A DNA stretch of 64,000 nt from NCBI GenBank assembly GCA_029204225.1, contig CM055092.1, positions 101,276,433 through 101,340,432 of the forward strand. The letters are read 5' to 3'. The position numbers and the translations under genes are program-made. Shown here in pieces: positions 48,401 through 57,712 of the stretch. Below the pieces are notes generated by a model. That model searched no databases, was not told where the DNA came from, and was given only the letters and a program-made list of their open reading frames with translations. The number at the start of each line of letters is the position of its first letter. Position 1 is the stretch's first letter. The stretch is from Diphasiastrum complanatum. Its lineage: Eukaryota; Streptophyta; Lycopodiopsida; Lycopodiales; Lycopodiaceae.

Positions 48401-49389
48401 TCTATGTTGATGACATTATCTTAAGTGGTGGTAACAATCTAGATATAGATGAAATCAAGATGGCACTCAAAAGAGAGTTTGAAATTCAAGATCTTGGTAA
48501 ACTTCATTATATCTTAGGAATAGAGATTATTAGAACTTCTAAATCTACATTCATATGTCAAGAAAAGTATGTTAACTCTATTCTAAAGAGGTTTCATATG
48601 GAAGATTGTAAAGTTGTTTCTACTCCTATGGAATCAAATGTAAAGCTAACTACAAGAAGTAATGAAAGATCCTTCAAGGACATTACTCTCTATAGAAAGC
48701 TAATAGGATCTCTTATATGGTTAACCATCACAAGACCTGATCTAAGCTTTGTGGTTGGTAAACTAAGTCAATTTATGCAAGATCCTAGTGAGGCTCATTG
48801 GAAGCTAGGAAAGAGAGTACTTAGATACATCTCGGGATCTAGAGATTTTGGCATCTTGTATGGAGGTACTACACCTAACCTTTGTGGATTTTCAGATTCA
48901 GATTTTGCAGGTGATCAAATGGATAGGAAGTCAACAAGTGCCTTTGCAATCTATCTTGGAGATGGAGTGGTCTCATGGCTATCAAAGAAGCAACCAACTA
49001 TCTCTCTATCTTCCACCGAAGCCGAGTACAAGGCATTAACAACATGCACCAAGGAGATTCTTTGGATCAAGAGGATGTTATTGGATCTTCACTTGCTGGA
49101 ACCAGAGAAGACTCCAATCATACTTTGTGATAACCTTTCAGCCCAAAGCTTGGCAAGCAATCCTGTTTTTCATGCAAGGAGCAAGCACATTGAGATTGCT
49201 CACCATTTTGTGAGAGATCAAGTCATTGCCAAAGAGGTGGAGCTTCAACATGTCTCTTCAAAGGAGTGTGTGGCTGATATCTTCACCAAACCATTGGGAA
49301 AGGACCTATATTTAATGCATAGATCTAATCTTGGAATGTGCTCAAAGACTATGTTGAAACTAGCATCCAATGTTGAAGAGGGAGTGTGA
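45436..49389 (+). CDS. Copia K Gag-Pol polyprotein
   Basis: 1317 codons without interruption. Order: UBN2-type Gag (NYSTWKVRMESLLELNELMD near the start, LRRQIFSSRQREGESAHAFI); a Lys/Gly-rich run; zinc knuckle CFYCGIKGHFANEC at 250-263; protease WWIDSGASSHM with DSG at 309-311; integrase zinc finger (VWHKRLGHPNFKSL ... CEHCALSKSHR), core FIDDFSRYTW, RSDNGGEYTS and PQQNGVAERKNRT; RT with CKWIFKIKTNQDGSINKYKA, VTNAFLNGDLEEDIYMEQPE and the active site YVDD at 990-993; RNase H GFSDSDFAGD, SLSSTEAEYKAL and VADIFTKPLG. All catalytic residues I can check are present. The start ATG follows a 1.17-kb leader and aligns with that of H. The stop codon (49387-49389) lies inside the 3' LTR. Confidence 0.97.
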   Translation: MASNGGIMLESSERLSSSNYSTWKVRMESLLELNELMDIVAEIEERPLTLQEQQRFDKKAKRALHIIKMNVTNELLKEVGKCQSASEAWNALKKLFESKSTSRVLTLRRQIFSSRQREGESAHAFILRVKSLSDDLACIDENIKDGEIVQVMLNGLLNEHANLVQSFAIQRVLPSVVDLQEILLAEEHRLQSKLDGASLQGGGEEAFFTKGKFKGKGKGKGKWSKGGNFDHDDHSSSSSSTKNNKSKFKCFYCGIKGHFANECYKKKREQGERQGNLTIDEEEHNTCESLVMTSSLLANIDDNDPWWIDSGASSHMTRHKEYFTSLLSYEGEGNIIYTANDGQCDIKGIGTIPISLSTNRKANLENVLYIPSITKNLLSVSQMIDKGLDVEFIGDACLISKCGSLIAQGRRHGKLFKLDACVISNHEGCMAREQLTNQEVWHKRLGHPNFKSLEVMAKKELVLGLSKSLVANNSVCEHCALSKSHRLAYSRSTSRSKEAFQLVHSDIHSSSTTSNGGAKMYATFIDDFSRYTWIYLLKSKDEVFDAFVKFKNEMENQFNTKIKCLRSDNGGEYTSNRFKDFCIAHGIKREMSSPRTPQQNGVAERKNRTLCECAKAMRLHANLAKSFWGEALACANCLCNRWTSASLDGKTPHEVLYGRRPSVKHCRIFGCTCFVNITLDDRTKEDPSSKKGVFVGYSEVSKAYKVYIPSTKKVVISRDVIFHEENVSNVVDVDVDVPTNHHDVQDVLDEDGDATPKQTSRKTQRQRAKPSRLTYDEKGKQVVDNSNFAFLTSFDEPTCVGEAIQKKEWIQAMDHEHQALIKSNTWRLVKLPKDKKAIGCKWIFKIKTNQDGSINKYKARLAAKGYAQEYGIDYDETFAPVAKMVTIRILISLATLYDWDMWQMDVTNAFLNGDLEEDIYMEQPEGYVSHDEPNHVCYLQKSLYGLKQAPRSWYAKLNSFLLSQNFVMSEYDHSLYFRLNENDITLLLIYVDDIILSGGNNLDIDEIKMALKREFEIQDLGKLHYILGIEIIRTSKSTFICQEKYVNSILKRFHMEDCKVVSTPMESNVKLTTRSNERSFKDITLYRKLIGSLIWLTITRPDLSFVVGKLSQFMQDPSEAHWKLGKRVLRYISGSRDFGILYGGTTPNLCGFSDSDFAGDQMDRKSTSAFAIYLGDGVVSWLSKKQPTISLSSTEAEYKALTTCTKEILWIKRMLLDLHLLEPEKTPIILCDNLSAQSLASNPVFHARSKHIEIAHHFVRDQVIAKEVELQHVSSKECVADIFTKPLGKDLYLMHRSNLGMCSKTMLKLASNVEEGV
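49375..49384 (+). other. polypurine tract of Copia K
   Basis: GAAGAGGGAG directly before the 3' LTR; it is also coding sequence for the last residues (EEG) of the polyprotein. Confidence 0.88.
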
Positions 49390-50039
49390 AAATTGTCAAC
49401 ATTTCCTAGCTAGTTTGAGGCCTAAATTGGCTAAAATTGTAAATAGTTTTGGTTCTGGAGTTTCACACGTGTGAACCAGGCCACAATGTTTTTATTTACT
49501 GTATTTTTTCAGTATGATGAAGTGTCAAACTTCATACCCTTCAAAATGAGACCATTTTGATGTATTTTGGTCATATAAGCCATTTTTAGCTATTTTTCCT
49601 ATATAGGGAATATCTAGGGTCAAGTACCTTCTAGAGAGAGGAGAGAGAGTCATCTTCCTCATCCATAAATAGTAGGGAAGTCGTGGAGAACAGGTTGGAG
49701 AAACCTTTTGTATGCTTCATTGAGATCAATAGATCATTGTCATTGTTTCTTCCTCCATTGAGAGCATTGTTGTGTGTATTGTCTTCAAGCTATTGTGTAT
49801 GATCTTAGGTGCTTTCCAAAAGTGATAGGCTGATGTATTATGGACTGTATAATGCTATTTTGGGCCGCACTTGATGTTTATGGAAGTTTCCATTTGTGAT
49901 AAATGCTTTTTGATCAAGTTCTTTGCATTCTAGGTAGCATAGAATGTGTTGCCAATTCCTAGCTTATGTAGTTTGGAGTGCAAGCATTCAAGCCAATGAT
50001 CTTGGAGTTTAGATCCACTTATGATCTGTATTTTTCACA
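49385..50039 (+). repeat. 3' LTR of Copia K
   Basis: 655 bp, one visible difference from the 5' LTR (T at 50022). Its first five bases complete the polyprotein stop codon. Confidence 0.96.
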
Positions 50040-50044
50040 AGTAG

Positions 50045-50400
50045 AACCCAAGAGAACCATGTATAAGCATGAAATGAGATAGAGAAGAGAGAAGATGACT
50101 CTCTCCACGAGTTACATCCTTTTATAGCAGGTCCAAACCCTATTTGGCCACTTGGCTTTCCCACCAAAATGCTAACCCTACCAATTTTGGGTCTAGATTC
50201 AATGTACCCAACTTATTCAAATTGAATCTACTCAAACTCGCATTCTATCTTTCCCACACTTTCAAAAAGTGTTTATTCAAATGAAATTTAGACTAATGAA
50301 CTTCGAAAAGTCAACCTCTAAGTCTAAAACAAGTTTTGGCCTCAATATGCCAAATATGAAAATATTGCAAAATGTGATGAAACTAGTTGAATCTTTCACA
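50045..50400 (-). repeat. Copia H 3' LTR, proximal part
   Basis: Minus strand starts TGTGAAAGATTCAACTAG. A clear TATA box (GCTATAAAAGG) lies near 50117-50128. The purine tract GAAGAGGGAG (50401-50410) abuts it, as in K. Confidence 0.88.
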
Positions 50401-50984
50401 CTCCCTCTTCAACTAGTTTTAGCATAGACTTTGATAATACTCCAAGTGAAGTCCTATGCTTCATGAACAAGTCTTTTCCCAATGCTTTGGTGAAGATATC
50501 AGCTACACATTCCCTTGAAGACACATGTTGAAGCTCCACCTCCTTTGCAATGACTCGCTCCCTCAGAAAATGATATTGTATCTCAATATGCTTGCTCCTA
50601 GCATGAAAGATAGGATTGGATGCCATTCTTTGGGCTGATTGATTGTCACAAAAGATGATTGGGCTCTCTGAAAAATCCAGCAAGTGAAGATCCTTGATCA
50701 TCCTCTTGATCCATACCATCTCCTTTGTGCAATGTGTAAGAGCTTTGTACTCGGCCTCACTAGATGACAATGAGATAGTGGCTTGTTTCTTTGACATCCA
50801 TGATATAGCTCCATCACCTATGAAAATACAATAAGAACTAATGGATTTCCTATCCATTACATCTCCAACATAGTCCGAATCTGAAAATCCAAAAAGATTA
50901 GGTGATGATCCCTCATACAATATGCCAAAATCTCGAGTTCCAATGATGTACCTCAAAACTCGCTTTCCTAGCTTCCAATGCTCC
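50396..50984 (-). pseudogene. Copia H RNase H
   Basis: From about 50984 homology to K resumes (SIGSWKLGKRVLRYI-like), then IIGTRDFGILYEG, GFSDSDYVGDVMDRKS, SLSSSEAEYKALTHCTKEMV and VADIFTKALGKDLFMKH. The ending EEGV and the stop inside the LTR match K. Confidence 0.9.
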
Positions 50985-52044
50985 TAGAATAGTTTTTGCC
51001 AATAGAACTTTGATCCATCATAAGAATGATCTTCTTCCTAAGAATAGATCTCTTTCAATGATCATGTAATGCTCAAAATAGAAACAACCATAATTGATAT
51101 AGAGAATAGTGTCCACTTGGGATGCTTCACTATTTCTTACATCAATTTTACATGTAAAAATGTGACTAGAACATGAAGAATCAAATAGAATGTAAATGAA
51201 ATGATTCCACCATGCTTCCAACTCTGAACTCTATGGAAAAATACAACAAACAAACAATAAATGTGAGTGATCAACTTTTGCTTGCATGTCTCCTCCTTCT
51301 TTGTCCTTTGTTGCCATGTATCCACCATGATACTCCATGAATGAGCCTCCATCTCCATCTTGCCACAAGAAACCATCAAACCTTGGAAATCCATGAGTAG
51401 GTGAGTACATAAATGATGCAAATCCAGCACCACATGACTCCATAAACCAAGTAGTTTGCACTAGTCCATCTTCAAGATCTACTTGACACAAGAAAATGAC
51501 CATGAATTCACCAAAAATTGACAATCTCCAAGTATTGGCACCAAGTAGCTCAACACTTGAGAACTTAGCCATGGATGAGTGACATAATGAACCTCCAATA
51601 GCTTCATTTCTACCAGCAAAATCAGCCAAGAATGCTAGTACAAATCCAACATTAAAACAATGCTCACCAATGTAGCTAGTTTTACCATATCTTGACAATT
51701 TGAACACATCCACATGAAATTGCTCAAACATGAGATAGAACAAGTAAAGTAAACCTGAACAACACTTCCTTGCTGCTCCTTTGACCTTACTTGAGTCTTC
51801 AATATGCTGCAAAAACAGATCCATAACACCCTTGCCAATTACCTCTCCTTTGATGCTCTTGACTAGCTCCAAATTGCCAACTTCCCTTTTGACTAGTTGA
51901 AGCGCTTTGAGATCAATTTCTTGATCTTCAACTTGACCATCAAAGTCATTGAACAAACTTTGTTTTCCAGATCCATTACTTGATTTTACAGCAAGATAAC
52001 ATCCATCCACTTGCATAGCTCCATGTACACAAGAAGATCTTCCA
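50985..52044 (-). other. unrelated segment replacing Copia H reverse transcriptase
   Basis: About 1.06 kb. The frame from the integrase end runs on open through most of it, to 51231 (about 270 residues), with no reverse transcriptase motif and no family I recognise. Visible runs include DGCYLAVKSSNGSGKQS, CCSGLLYLFYLMFEQF, LGANTWRLSIFGEFM and GFPRFDGFLWQDGDGGSF. Codon-like composition is AT-rich like its surroundings. It could be captured genomic sequence or another element's interior. Confidence 0.6.
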
Positions 52045-52448
52045 AAAGATGTTCCATTCTTCGTAAGAGATTGATACTCAAGATCCATTGGTTGGATCCA
52101 CTCCTCTTCTTTCCTTGCTTGATCTACACTTGTAGGCTCATCCAAAGAGGTTAGGAAAGCAACATAATTTCCAGAAACTACTTGCTTACTCTTTTGATCA
52201 TATGTGAGCCTTGAAGGTACTTGTCTTTCTCTTGATGTTCTCCTTGGCTTTTGACTTGATGAAGGTCCATCATCACCACCATCCAAAGTAGGATCCTTCT
52301 CATCAACATCAAGAATGTTAGAACCATCTACTTTACCATCAATCATGCTTGAAGACACATTTGGAATGTTTCCCTCATCAAAAATGACATCTCTACCAAC
52401 AATCACTTTGTTAGTAGAAGGAATGTAAACCTTGTAGGCTTTACTCAC
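52045..52448 (-). pseudogene. Copia H integrase C-terminal region and start of RT
   Basis: SKAYKVYIPSTNKVIVGRDV matches K. A Pro/Ser-rich linker and TSRERQVPSRLTYDQKSKQV follow, then EEEWIQPMDLEYQSLTKNGT, the first RT residues, where homology ends. Confidence 0.88.
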
Positions 52449-52535
52449 CTCACTATATCCAACAAAAATACCTCTTCTTGAAGATGGATCCTCCTTGGTC
52501 CTATCATCAAGAGTAATGTTGACATAGCATGTGCA

Positions 52536-53456
52536 TCAAAAGATTCTTAGAAAGTTGACACTCGGCCTCCTCTTGAATAGCATCTCAAAAGGTGTCCTTC
52601 CATCCAAAATAGCACTCGGCCACCTATTGCACAAGAAATTGGCACACAACAAAGCTTGATCCCAAAATGGTTTGTCAAGATTAGCACTTAACCTCATAGC
52701 TTTAGCACTTTCACATAAAGTTCTATTCTTCCTTTCAGCCACTCCATTTTGTTGTGGGGTACTTGATGTTGTATACTCCCTCTTGATCCCATGCTCATCA
52801 CAAAAGGCCTTGAACTTGTTAGATATGTACTCACCACCATTGTCACCTCTCAAGCACTTGATCTTTGTGGAAAATTGGTTCTCCCTTGCATTCTTGAACT
52901 TGACAAAGACATAATACACTTCATCCTTGCTCTTTAGTAGATAGATCCAACAAAATCTACTAAGATCATCAATGAATGTTACATACATCTTAGCTCCACT
53001 ATTGCTAATTGTAGTAAATCCATTAATATCTGAATGTACAAGTTGAAAAGACTTTGTAGATCTAGAAATAGATCTAGTATAAGGTAGTCTATGTGACTTA
53101 GACAAAGCACAAGACTCACAAACATGCTTGTCATTACTTAAGGAACTTGGAAGACCAATCACAACCTTCTTCCTTGCCATTACCTCCAATGACTTGAAGT
53201 TGAGGTGTCCCATCCTTTTGTGCCAAACCTCTTGATTAGAAATTTGCTCCCTTGCAGCACATCCAACTTGGTTAGCAATAACACAAGCATCAAGTTTGAA
53301 CAACTTCCCTTGCCTTTTACCTTTTCCAATCAAGACATCCTTCCTTTTGATCAAACAAGCATCTCCATCAAAGTCCACCTTGAGGCCCTTACTTAGCATT
53401 TGACTCACACTAAGCAAATTCTTGATAATAGATGGAATAAACAAGACATCCTCCAA
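52536..53456 (-). pseudogene. Copia H integrase
   Basis: 306 codons. VWHKRMGHLNFKSLEVMARK, CESCALSKSHRLPYTR, FIDDLSRFCWIYLLKSKDEV, RGDNGGEYISNKFKAF and STPQQNGVAERKNRTL. The catalytic acidic residues are present. The frame breaks near 52530, where K continues. Confidence 0.92.
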
Positions 53457-53516
53457 ATGAACATTCCTATTTGTAGAGAGAGAAATAGGAATTGTGCCAA
53501 TCCCTTTGATTGCACA

Positions 53517-53708
53517 CTAACCATCATTGGCCATGTAGATCACCCTCTTGTCATCTCCATATGCCAACAAAGAAGTGAAGTACTCTTTGTGAAAGGTCAT
53601 GTGTGAACTTGCTCCACTATCAATCCACCAAGGATCTAGATCTCCATCATTAGCAAGCATACATGAAGACATCACAAAAGCATCATCATTTGCATCTTGC
53701 ACATCCAA
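53517..53708 (-). pseudogene. Copia H protease
   Basis: 63 codons with DLDPWWIDSGASSHMTFHKE, an intact DSG. A stop after MANDG (TAG or similar at 53517) separates it from the integrase frame. Confidence 0.88.
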
Positions 53709-53744
53709 ACCATCCTCATCAAGAGTAAGATTACCTTGCTTGTC

Positions 53745-54529
53745 TCATTGATCTCTCTTCTTCTTGTAGCACTCACTTGCAAAGTGTCCTTTGATGCCAC
53801 AATAGAAGCACTTGAGCTTTGATCTATCCTTCTTTTTGCCACTTGAAGAAGCATCCACTTGATCTTTCCCTTTAGACCACTTGCTTTTGGTTTTGCCCTT
53901 GAATTTGCCCTTTGTGAACATAGCATCCTCTTGAAGTGTCGATGTAGATCCACCTCTTGCTTGAAGCCTATATTCCTCATTGATCAAGATCTCTTGGAGA
54001 TCCATCAAACTTGGAAAAGTCTTTTGAATAGCAATACTTTGAACAAAGCATGAGCATCCAACAAGCCATTAAGAATCACTTGAATAAGCTCTCCTTCCTT
54101 AATGCTTTCATCTATGCAAGCTAACTCATCATTCAATGCTTTCATTCTCAAAACAAAAGTACTTGGACTTTCTTTATTCTTTTGCAAACAAGAAAAGATT
54201 TGCCTTCTTAGAGTCAACACTCTAGAAGTAGACTTGGATTCATAAAGCTTCTTCAATGAATTCCAAGCTTCCAAAGATGATGTGCACTTACCAACTTCCT
54301 TGAGAAGTTCATTGGTAACATTCATCTTTATCATGTGTAGAGCCTTCTTGGCCCTCTTGTCATACCTCAATTGATCTTGTTGTGTTGCTGGTCTCTCCTC
54401 CAAACCTACAACAATATCCAAAACATCATTCATCTCAAGAAGTGACTCTATCCTCACTTTCCATAATGAATAGTTACTTGAGGTAAGCCTATCATTGGCT
54501 TCCAACATGACTCCAATTGAGGTTGTCAT
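53745..54529 (-). pseudogene. Copia H Gag with zinc knuckle
   Basis: 54529-54005 gives the UBN2-type Gag (LWKVRIESLLEMNDVLDIVV, LRRQIFSCLQKNKESPSTFV), clearly homologous to K. A frameshift at about 54010 leads to 54008-53745 with CFYCGIKGHFASECYKKK. A stop at 53745 ends it. Confidence 0.9.
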
Positions 54530-54963
54530 GTAGCAATGACCTGATCTTCTCTTTCAACCTGTTTCAATGCACAAAGCACTCCTTTGAACAACAACAAATG
54601 CTTTCAAAAGAAATCACCAAGATTTGAAACTATCTCACAAATTCTCTTCTAGCACTTATCCAAGCAAATCAACACATAGAATCATGGAATCTTGATCAAC
54701 CTATGATCTATCCTCAATCTAATGACTTTTGCCACTCCCTAAGATTGAAACACACTCAAATGAAGTCCAGCAACCTCACTATCTAGAGATCCAATCAAAA
54801 TTAGAGTTTTGACAAAATCACAAAAAATTGACTATTTCAAATCTACATGCAAATGCTGAAAATTTGATATGCAATCTATAAGCAACCACTTAGCTGAACC
54901 AATGATCCAAAAATCGGCCAAATCCAGCATGTGAATTCAAAAAATGAAATTGAACAAGTATAT
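54530..54963 (-). other. leader of Copia H, cut by Gypsy C
   Basis: No gene. It resembles the K leader in base content and in words such as AACAGGTTGAA and TTGCTGGA. It stops at the left LTR of Gypsy C. Confidence 0.65.
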
Positions 54964-55321
54964 TGTTACGAGCTCGTAACCAGTGCCGAACCCTAAGGAA
55001 CACAGATAGGTCAGATACCACAGTCAGGGTCGTGTCCAGTGTACATGACCAACAGGGCAAGACAGTGTGAGTAGTGTGCCCCAGCACGGTCCATAGTCAT
55101 GGCGGGCCTAACACAGCCTAGGGACCCTGTCAGCAGGATAGGGCCCCCAGTTGGGTCCCGACGTGCAGTCGACCACGACAGTGCCACGTGGCCGACACTT
55201 GGCAGTTGCATGCTACCAGTCCTCACACTGGGCTAGGAGGGGCTTACTCTATATCAGGGAGTAGACAAGGTTGGGTGGATCAGTTAGTGTTTGCCCTACT
55301 GTGGTGTTAGGATCTATTACA
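54964..55321 (+). repeat. 5' LTR of Gypsy C
   Basis: 358 bp; TGTTACGAG...ATTACA, the palindrome at 54965-54980, G-box CCACGTGG near 55184. Same family as the four LTRs of A and B, in opposite orientation. Confidence 0.95.
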
Positions 55322-55322
55322 C

Positions 55323-55337
55323 TGGTATCAGAGCCAT
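55323..55337 (+). promoter_or_regulatory. primer-binding site of Gypsy C
   Basis: TGGTATCAGAGCCAT, one base from the LTR. Confidence 0.93.
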
Positions 55338-56093
55338 CTCCATCCTAGGGAGTTAGGAGCAGCAGTAGAGAAAGCTATCAGAAGATAGGAAGTGTTTCTC
55401 AGATTCTCAGAGAGGAATAGAGGAGGAGGATCGTTGTAGGAGCAGCCTTCAAACTTCTGATTTCCACTGAGAAATCACAATAGCAAGGAGTCAGATTCCA
55501 AGTGTAGGCAACTCGCTGGAAAAACAGCTGTTTCTCACTGAGTTCAGAGGATTCTTCGTAGTTTCCCAGCGAAATTAGAGAAGGAAGAAGCCAGCACCTC
55601 CATCGTTGTACAGCCAGAGACCTGCATCTGATTTTCAGGGAAAAATTTATTGGTTCTCAGCGAGTTTGAAGCCAAGAAAGAGGAGCAGGGCCAGCGCTGC
55701 CAATACTTCTGAAAATCTGGTTTTTGGACAAGTTTTTGGGCCCCAAGGTCAGAGATTTGGAGCAAGAGGATTCCTACCAGATCAGCGAGTAGGAGACTTC
55801 TGAAATTTCAGAATTCAGAAGGGTTTTTGGACTTCAAATTTGCCATTTTGTGGACAAATTGAGATGCTGTCAGATCAGCGAGGGGGGATAGCAAAACTTT
55901 CAGATCTGGTTGCACTTTTTCCAACCTCAAATCAGTGGAGGAAGAGCTGAAAGGGCTTTTCTTGATTCTCTCTGTGGAAGTACAGTCCTCAGAAATAGCT
56001 AAGTCATCTTTCCTTTTCCTTGTACAGTTGTAAATTAGTCTTTTAGACTTTTTTTCCTTCAGAAGTTAAGGTAGCTCTCTTTCAGTTCCGAAT
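55338..56093 (+). other. leader of Gypsy C
   Basis: About 755 bases without a gene. AGCGAG or CTCGCT-type words occur about six times (near 55511, 55568, 55658, 55693, 55783, 55878). Confidence 0.75.
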
Positions 56094-57305
56094 ATGACCA
56101 CTCCTCAAGGACCTGATCAACCCCCGGAGAGAGGCTTCGACGAACTTGAAACAGAAGCCTTGGCTTACAGAAAAGGGAAGGAACCCATGGAAGTAGAAGA
56201 ACATGAACAGTTCGCCGAAGAACTCGACGAACTGGTTACCAAGGAGCAGTTTCTCCAATTGGTAACAGAAGTGGATGAACTGAAGTTGGCATTAGCCAAT
56301 TTCAAGTCCAGTGTGGACGACTCGTTCGCTGAACTCAAAAACTTGATTTTGAGTTCCGCGAAAGGAAGGCTTCCCTCCACTTCTCAGTTATCCCCTTCTC
56401 CACTTCCATCAGTTTCGGGTGAGACTTTACGGTCTCACCCCAGTGTTTTTAAAGATTTAAAGCCTCCTACTTTTAATGGGGAAGAGAAGGATAGAAATGC
56501 AGATATTCTACAAACCTTCCTCAGCAAATGGAAGAACATTCATGCTCTTAAACAGACCCCTGACCATTTGCAAGCAATTGAGGCCAGTCTTTCCTTAGGG
56601 CCTATGGCCTATAAGTGGTGGTTAAATCTCCAGGAGACTGGGCAGACTCCCCGGTCATGGAAAGCTTTTGAAGAAGCTTTCCTAAGAGAATTTCTACCAG
56701 AAAATAAACTGGATAGAGCCTGGGAAGCCTGGGAAAGAACAGTAATAGACAAGTCCCTCATCCAATATATCTCGCAGTATCGAGAAGCAATTTTAAAGAT
56801 TAAAAATATGGATGACTATCAGAAAATCAGGGGATTTGTCCGTGGCCTCAAAGATGAATATAAAGTAGAGGTCCAGAGAAACTCGCCTACTACCCTTGAG
56901 CAAGCTCTCAGATATGCTCAAATCTATGATGATTCAGTGGGTAGGAAGAGAGCGAGACAGCAACCACTTTCTGAGCAGCTTCCTCAGAAAGACTTTCAAT
57001 TTAAAAAGAAATTTTTAAAAAGAAAGAAAGAAGATAAATTTAAAAGTGAAGCTCCTCAGAAACGCCCTTCACTCATACAGCCCTTAAAACCAGATGATTT
57101 TGAGAAAGCCAAACAAGAACGTTTGTGCTTTGTGTGTATGGGCAAGGGACACACAGTCAGACAGTGTCCCAAGGGGCCTTTCACTAAAAAAGATAAGAAA
57201 GATAAAAAACAAGTTCATCTTGTTCAGACTGTATGTTTCTCCAGTGACTCGGCAGCTTCGAGATCAAAGTGTATCATGAAGATCATGAACACTGTTGCCA
57301 GCTGA
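56094..57305 (+). pseudogene. Gypsy C Gag with zinc knuckle
   Basis: Start matches that of A. Gag core, basic stretch, then [15 protein letters not shown] missing C near 57258 shifts the frame, and the last 15 or so residues to 57305 are out of frame. Confidence 0.93.
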
Positions 57306-57691
57306 CCTCTGCAATGCTAGCGAGACCCTTCAGCTTTGGGCCGCATGACCTAGTACGTATGCATGGGAAAGTTGGTAACCAGTCAGTAAGAGTTATGGTT
57401 GATGATGGGGCAACCCATAATTTCATCAACCACACCCTGGTTAAAAAGCTTAAACTACCAGAAGTACCTAGTCAGCATAGGTACATAGTTTCATTAGCTA
57501 AGGGTGAAGATAAAAAAATATGGGAAACTATGGTAAGTAAGTTAAATCTTGGTCTTCAGGGGTACCAAGATGAAATAAACTTTCAGATAATGCACCTGGA
57601 TCGAACAGACATTGTTCTCGGGAGAGATTGGCTCTACAGTTTAGGACCTTCCCTCCACAGAAACTATCAGGAGAACACCCTCAGCTTTTAG
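57269..57691 (+). pseudogene. Gypsy C protease
   Basis: The in-frame continuation after the lost base. VDDGATHNF as in A and [14 protein letters not shown] at 57689-57691 replaces the CAG (Gln) found in A. Confidence 0.9.
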
Positions 57692-57712
57692 CATAAAGGC
57701 CGAGAGATCCAG

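Larger units (their letters stand above)
43609..50039 (+). mobile_element. Copia K, intact young Ty1/Copia retrotransposon
   Basis: LTRs 43609-44263 and 49385-50039, both 655 bp, appear identical except G at 44246 against T at 50022. A perfect AGTAG duplication flanks it (43604-43608, 50040-50044). Primer site, long leader, one uninterrupted 1317-codon polyprotein and purine tract are all in place. Insertion is recent, and it landed in the LTR of Copia H. Confidence 0.97.
43315..54963 (-). mobile_element. Copia H, minus-strand element split by Copia K, with reverse transcriptase replaced
   Basis: Its 3' LTR is 43315-43608 plus 50045-50400 (TGTGAAAGAT at both ends, about 650 bases), with Copia K inside. 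Minus-strand Gag, protease, integrase and RNase H occur in order from 54529 to 50396. The reverse transcriptase is missing; an unrelated segment of about 1.06 kb takes its place. The leader is cut at 54963 by Gypsy C, and the 5' LTR is not in the window. Confidence 0.88.
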
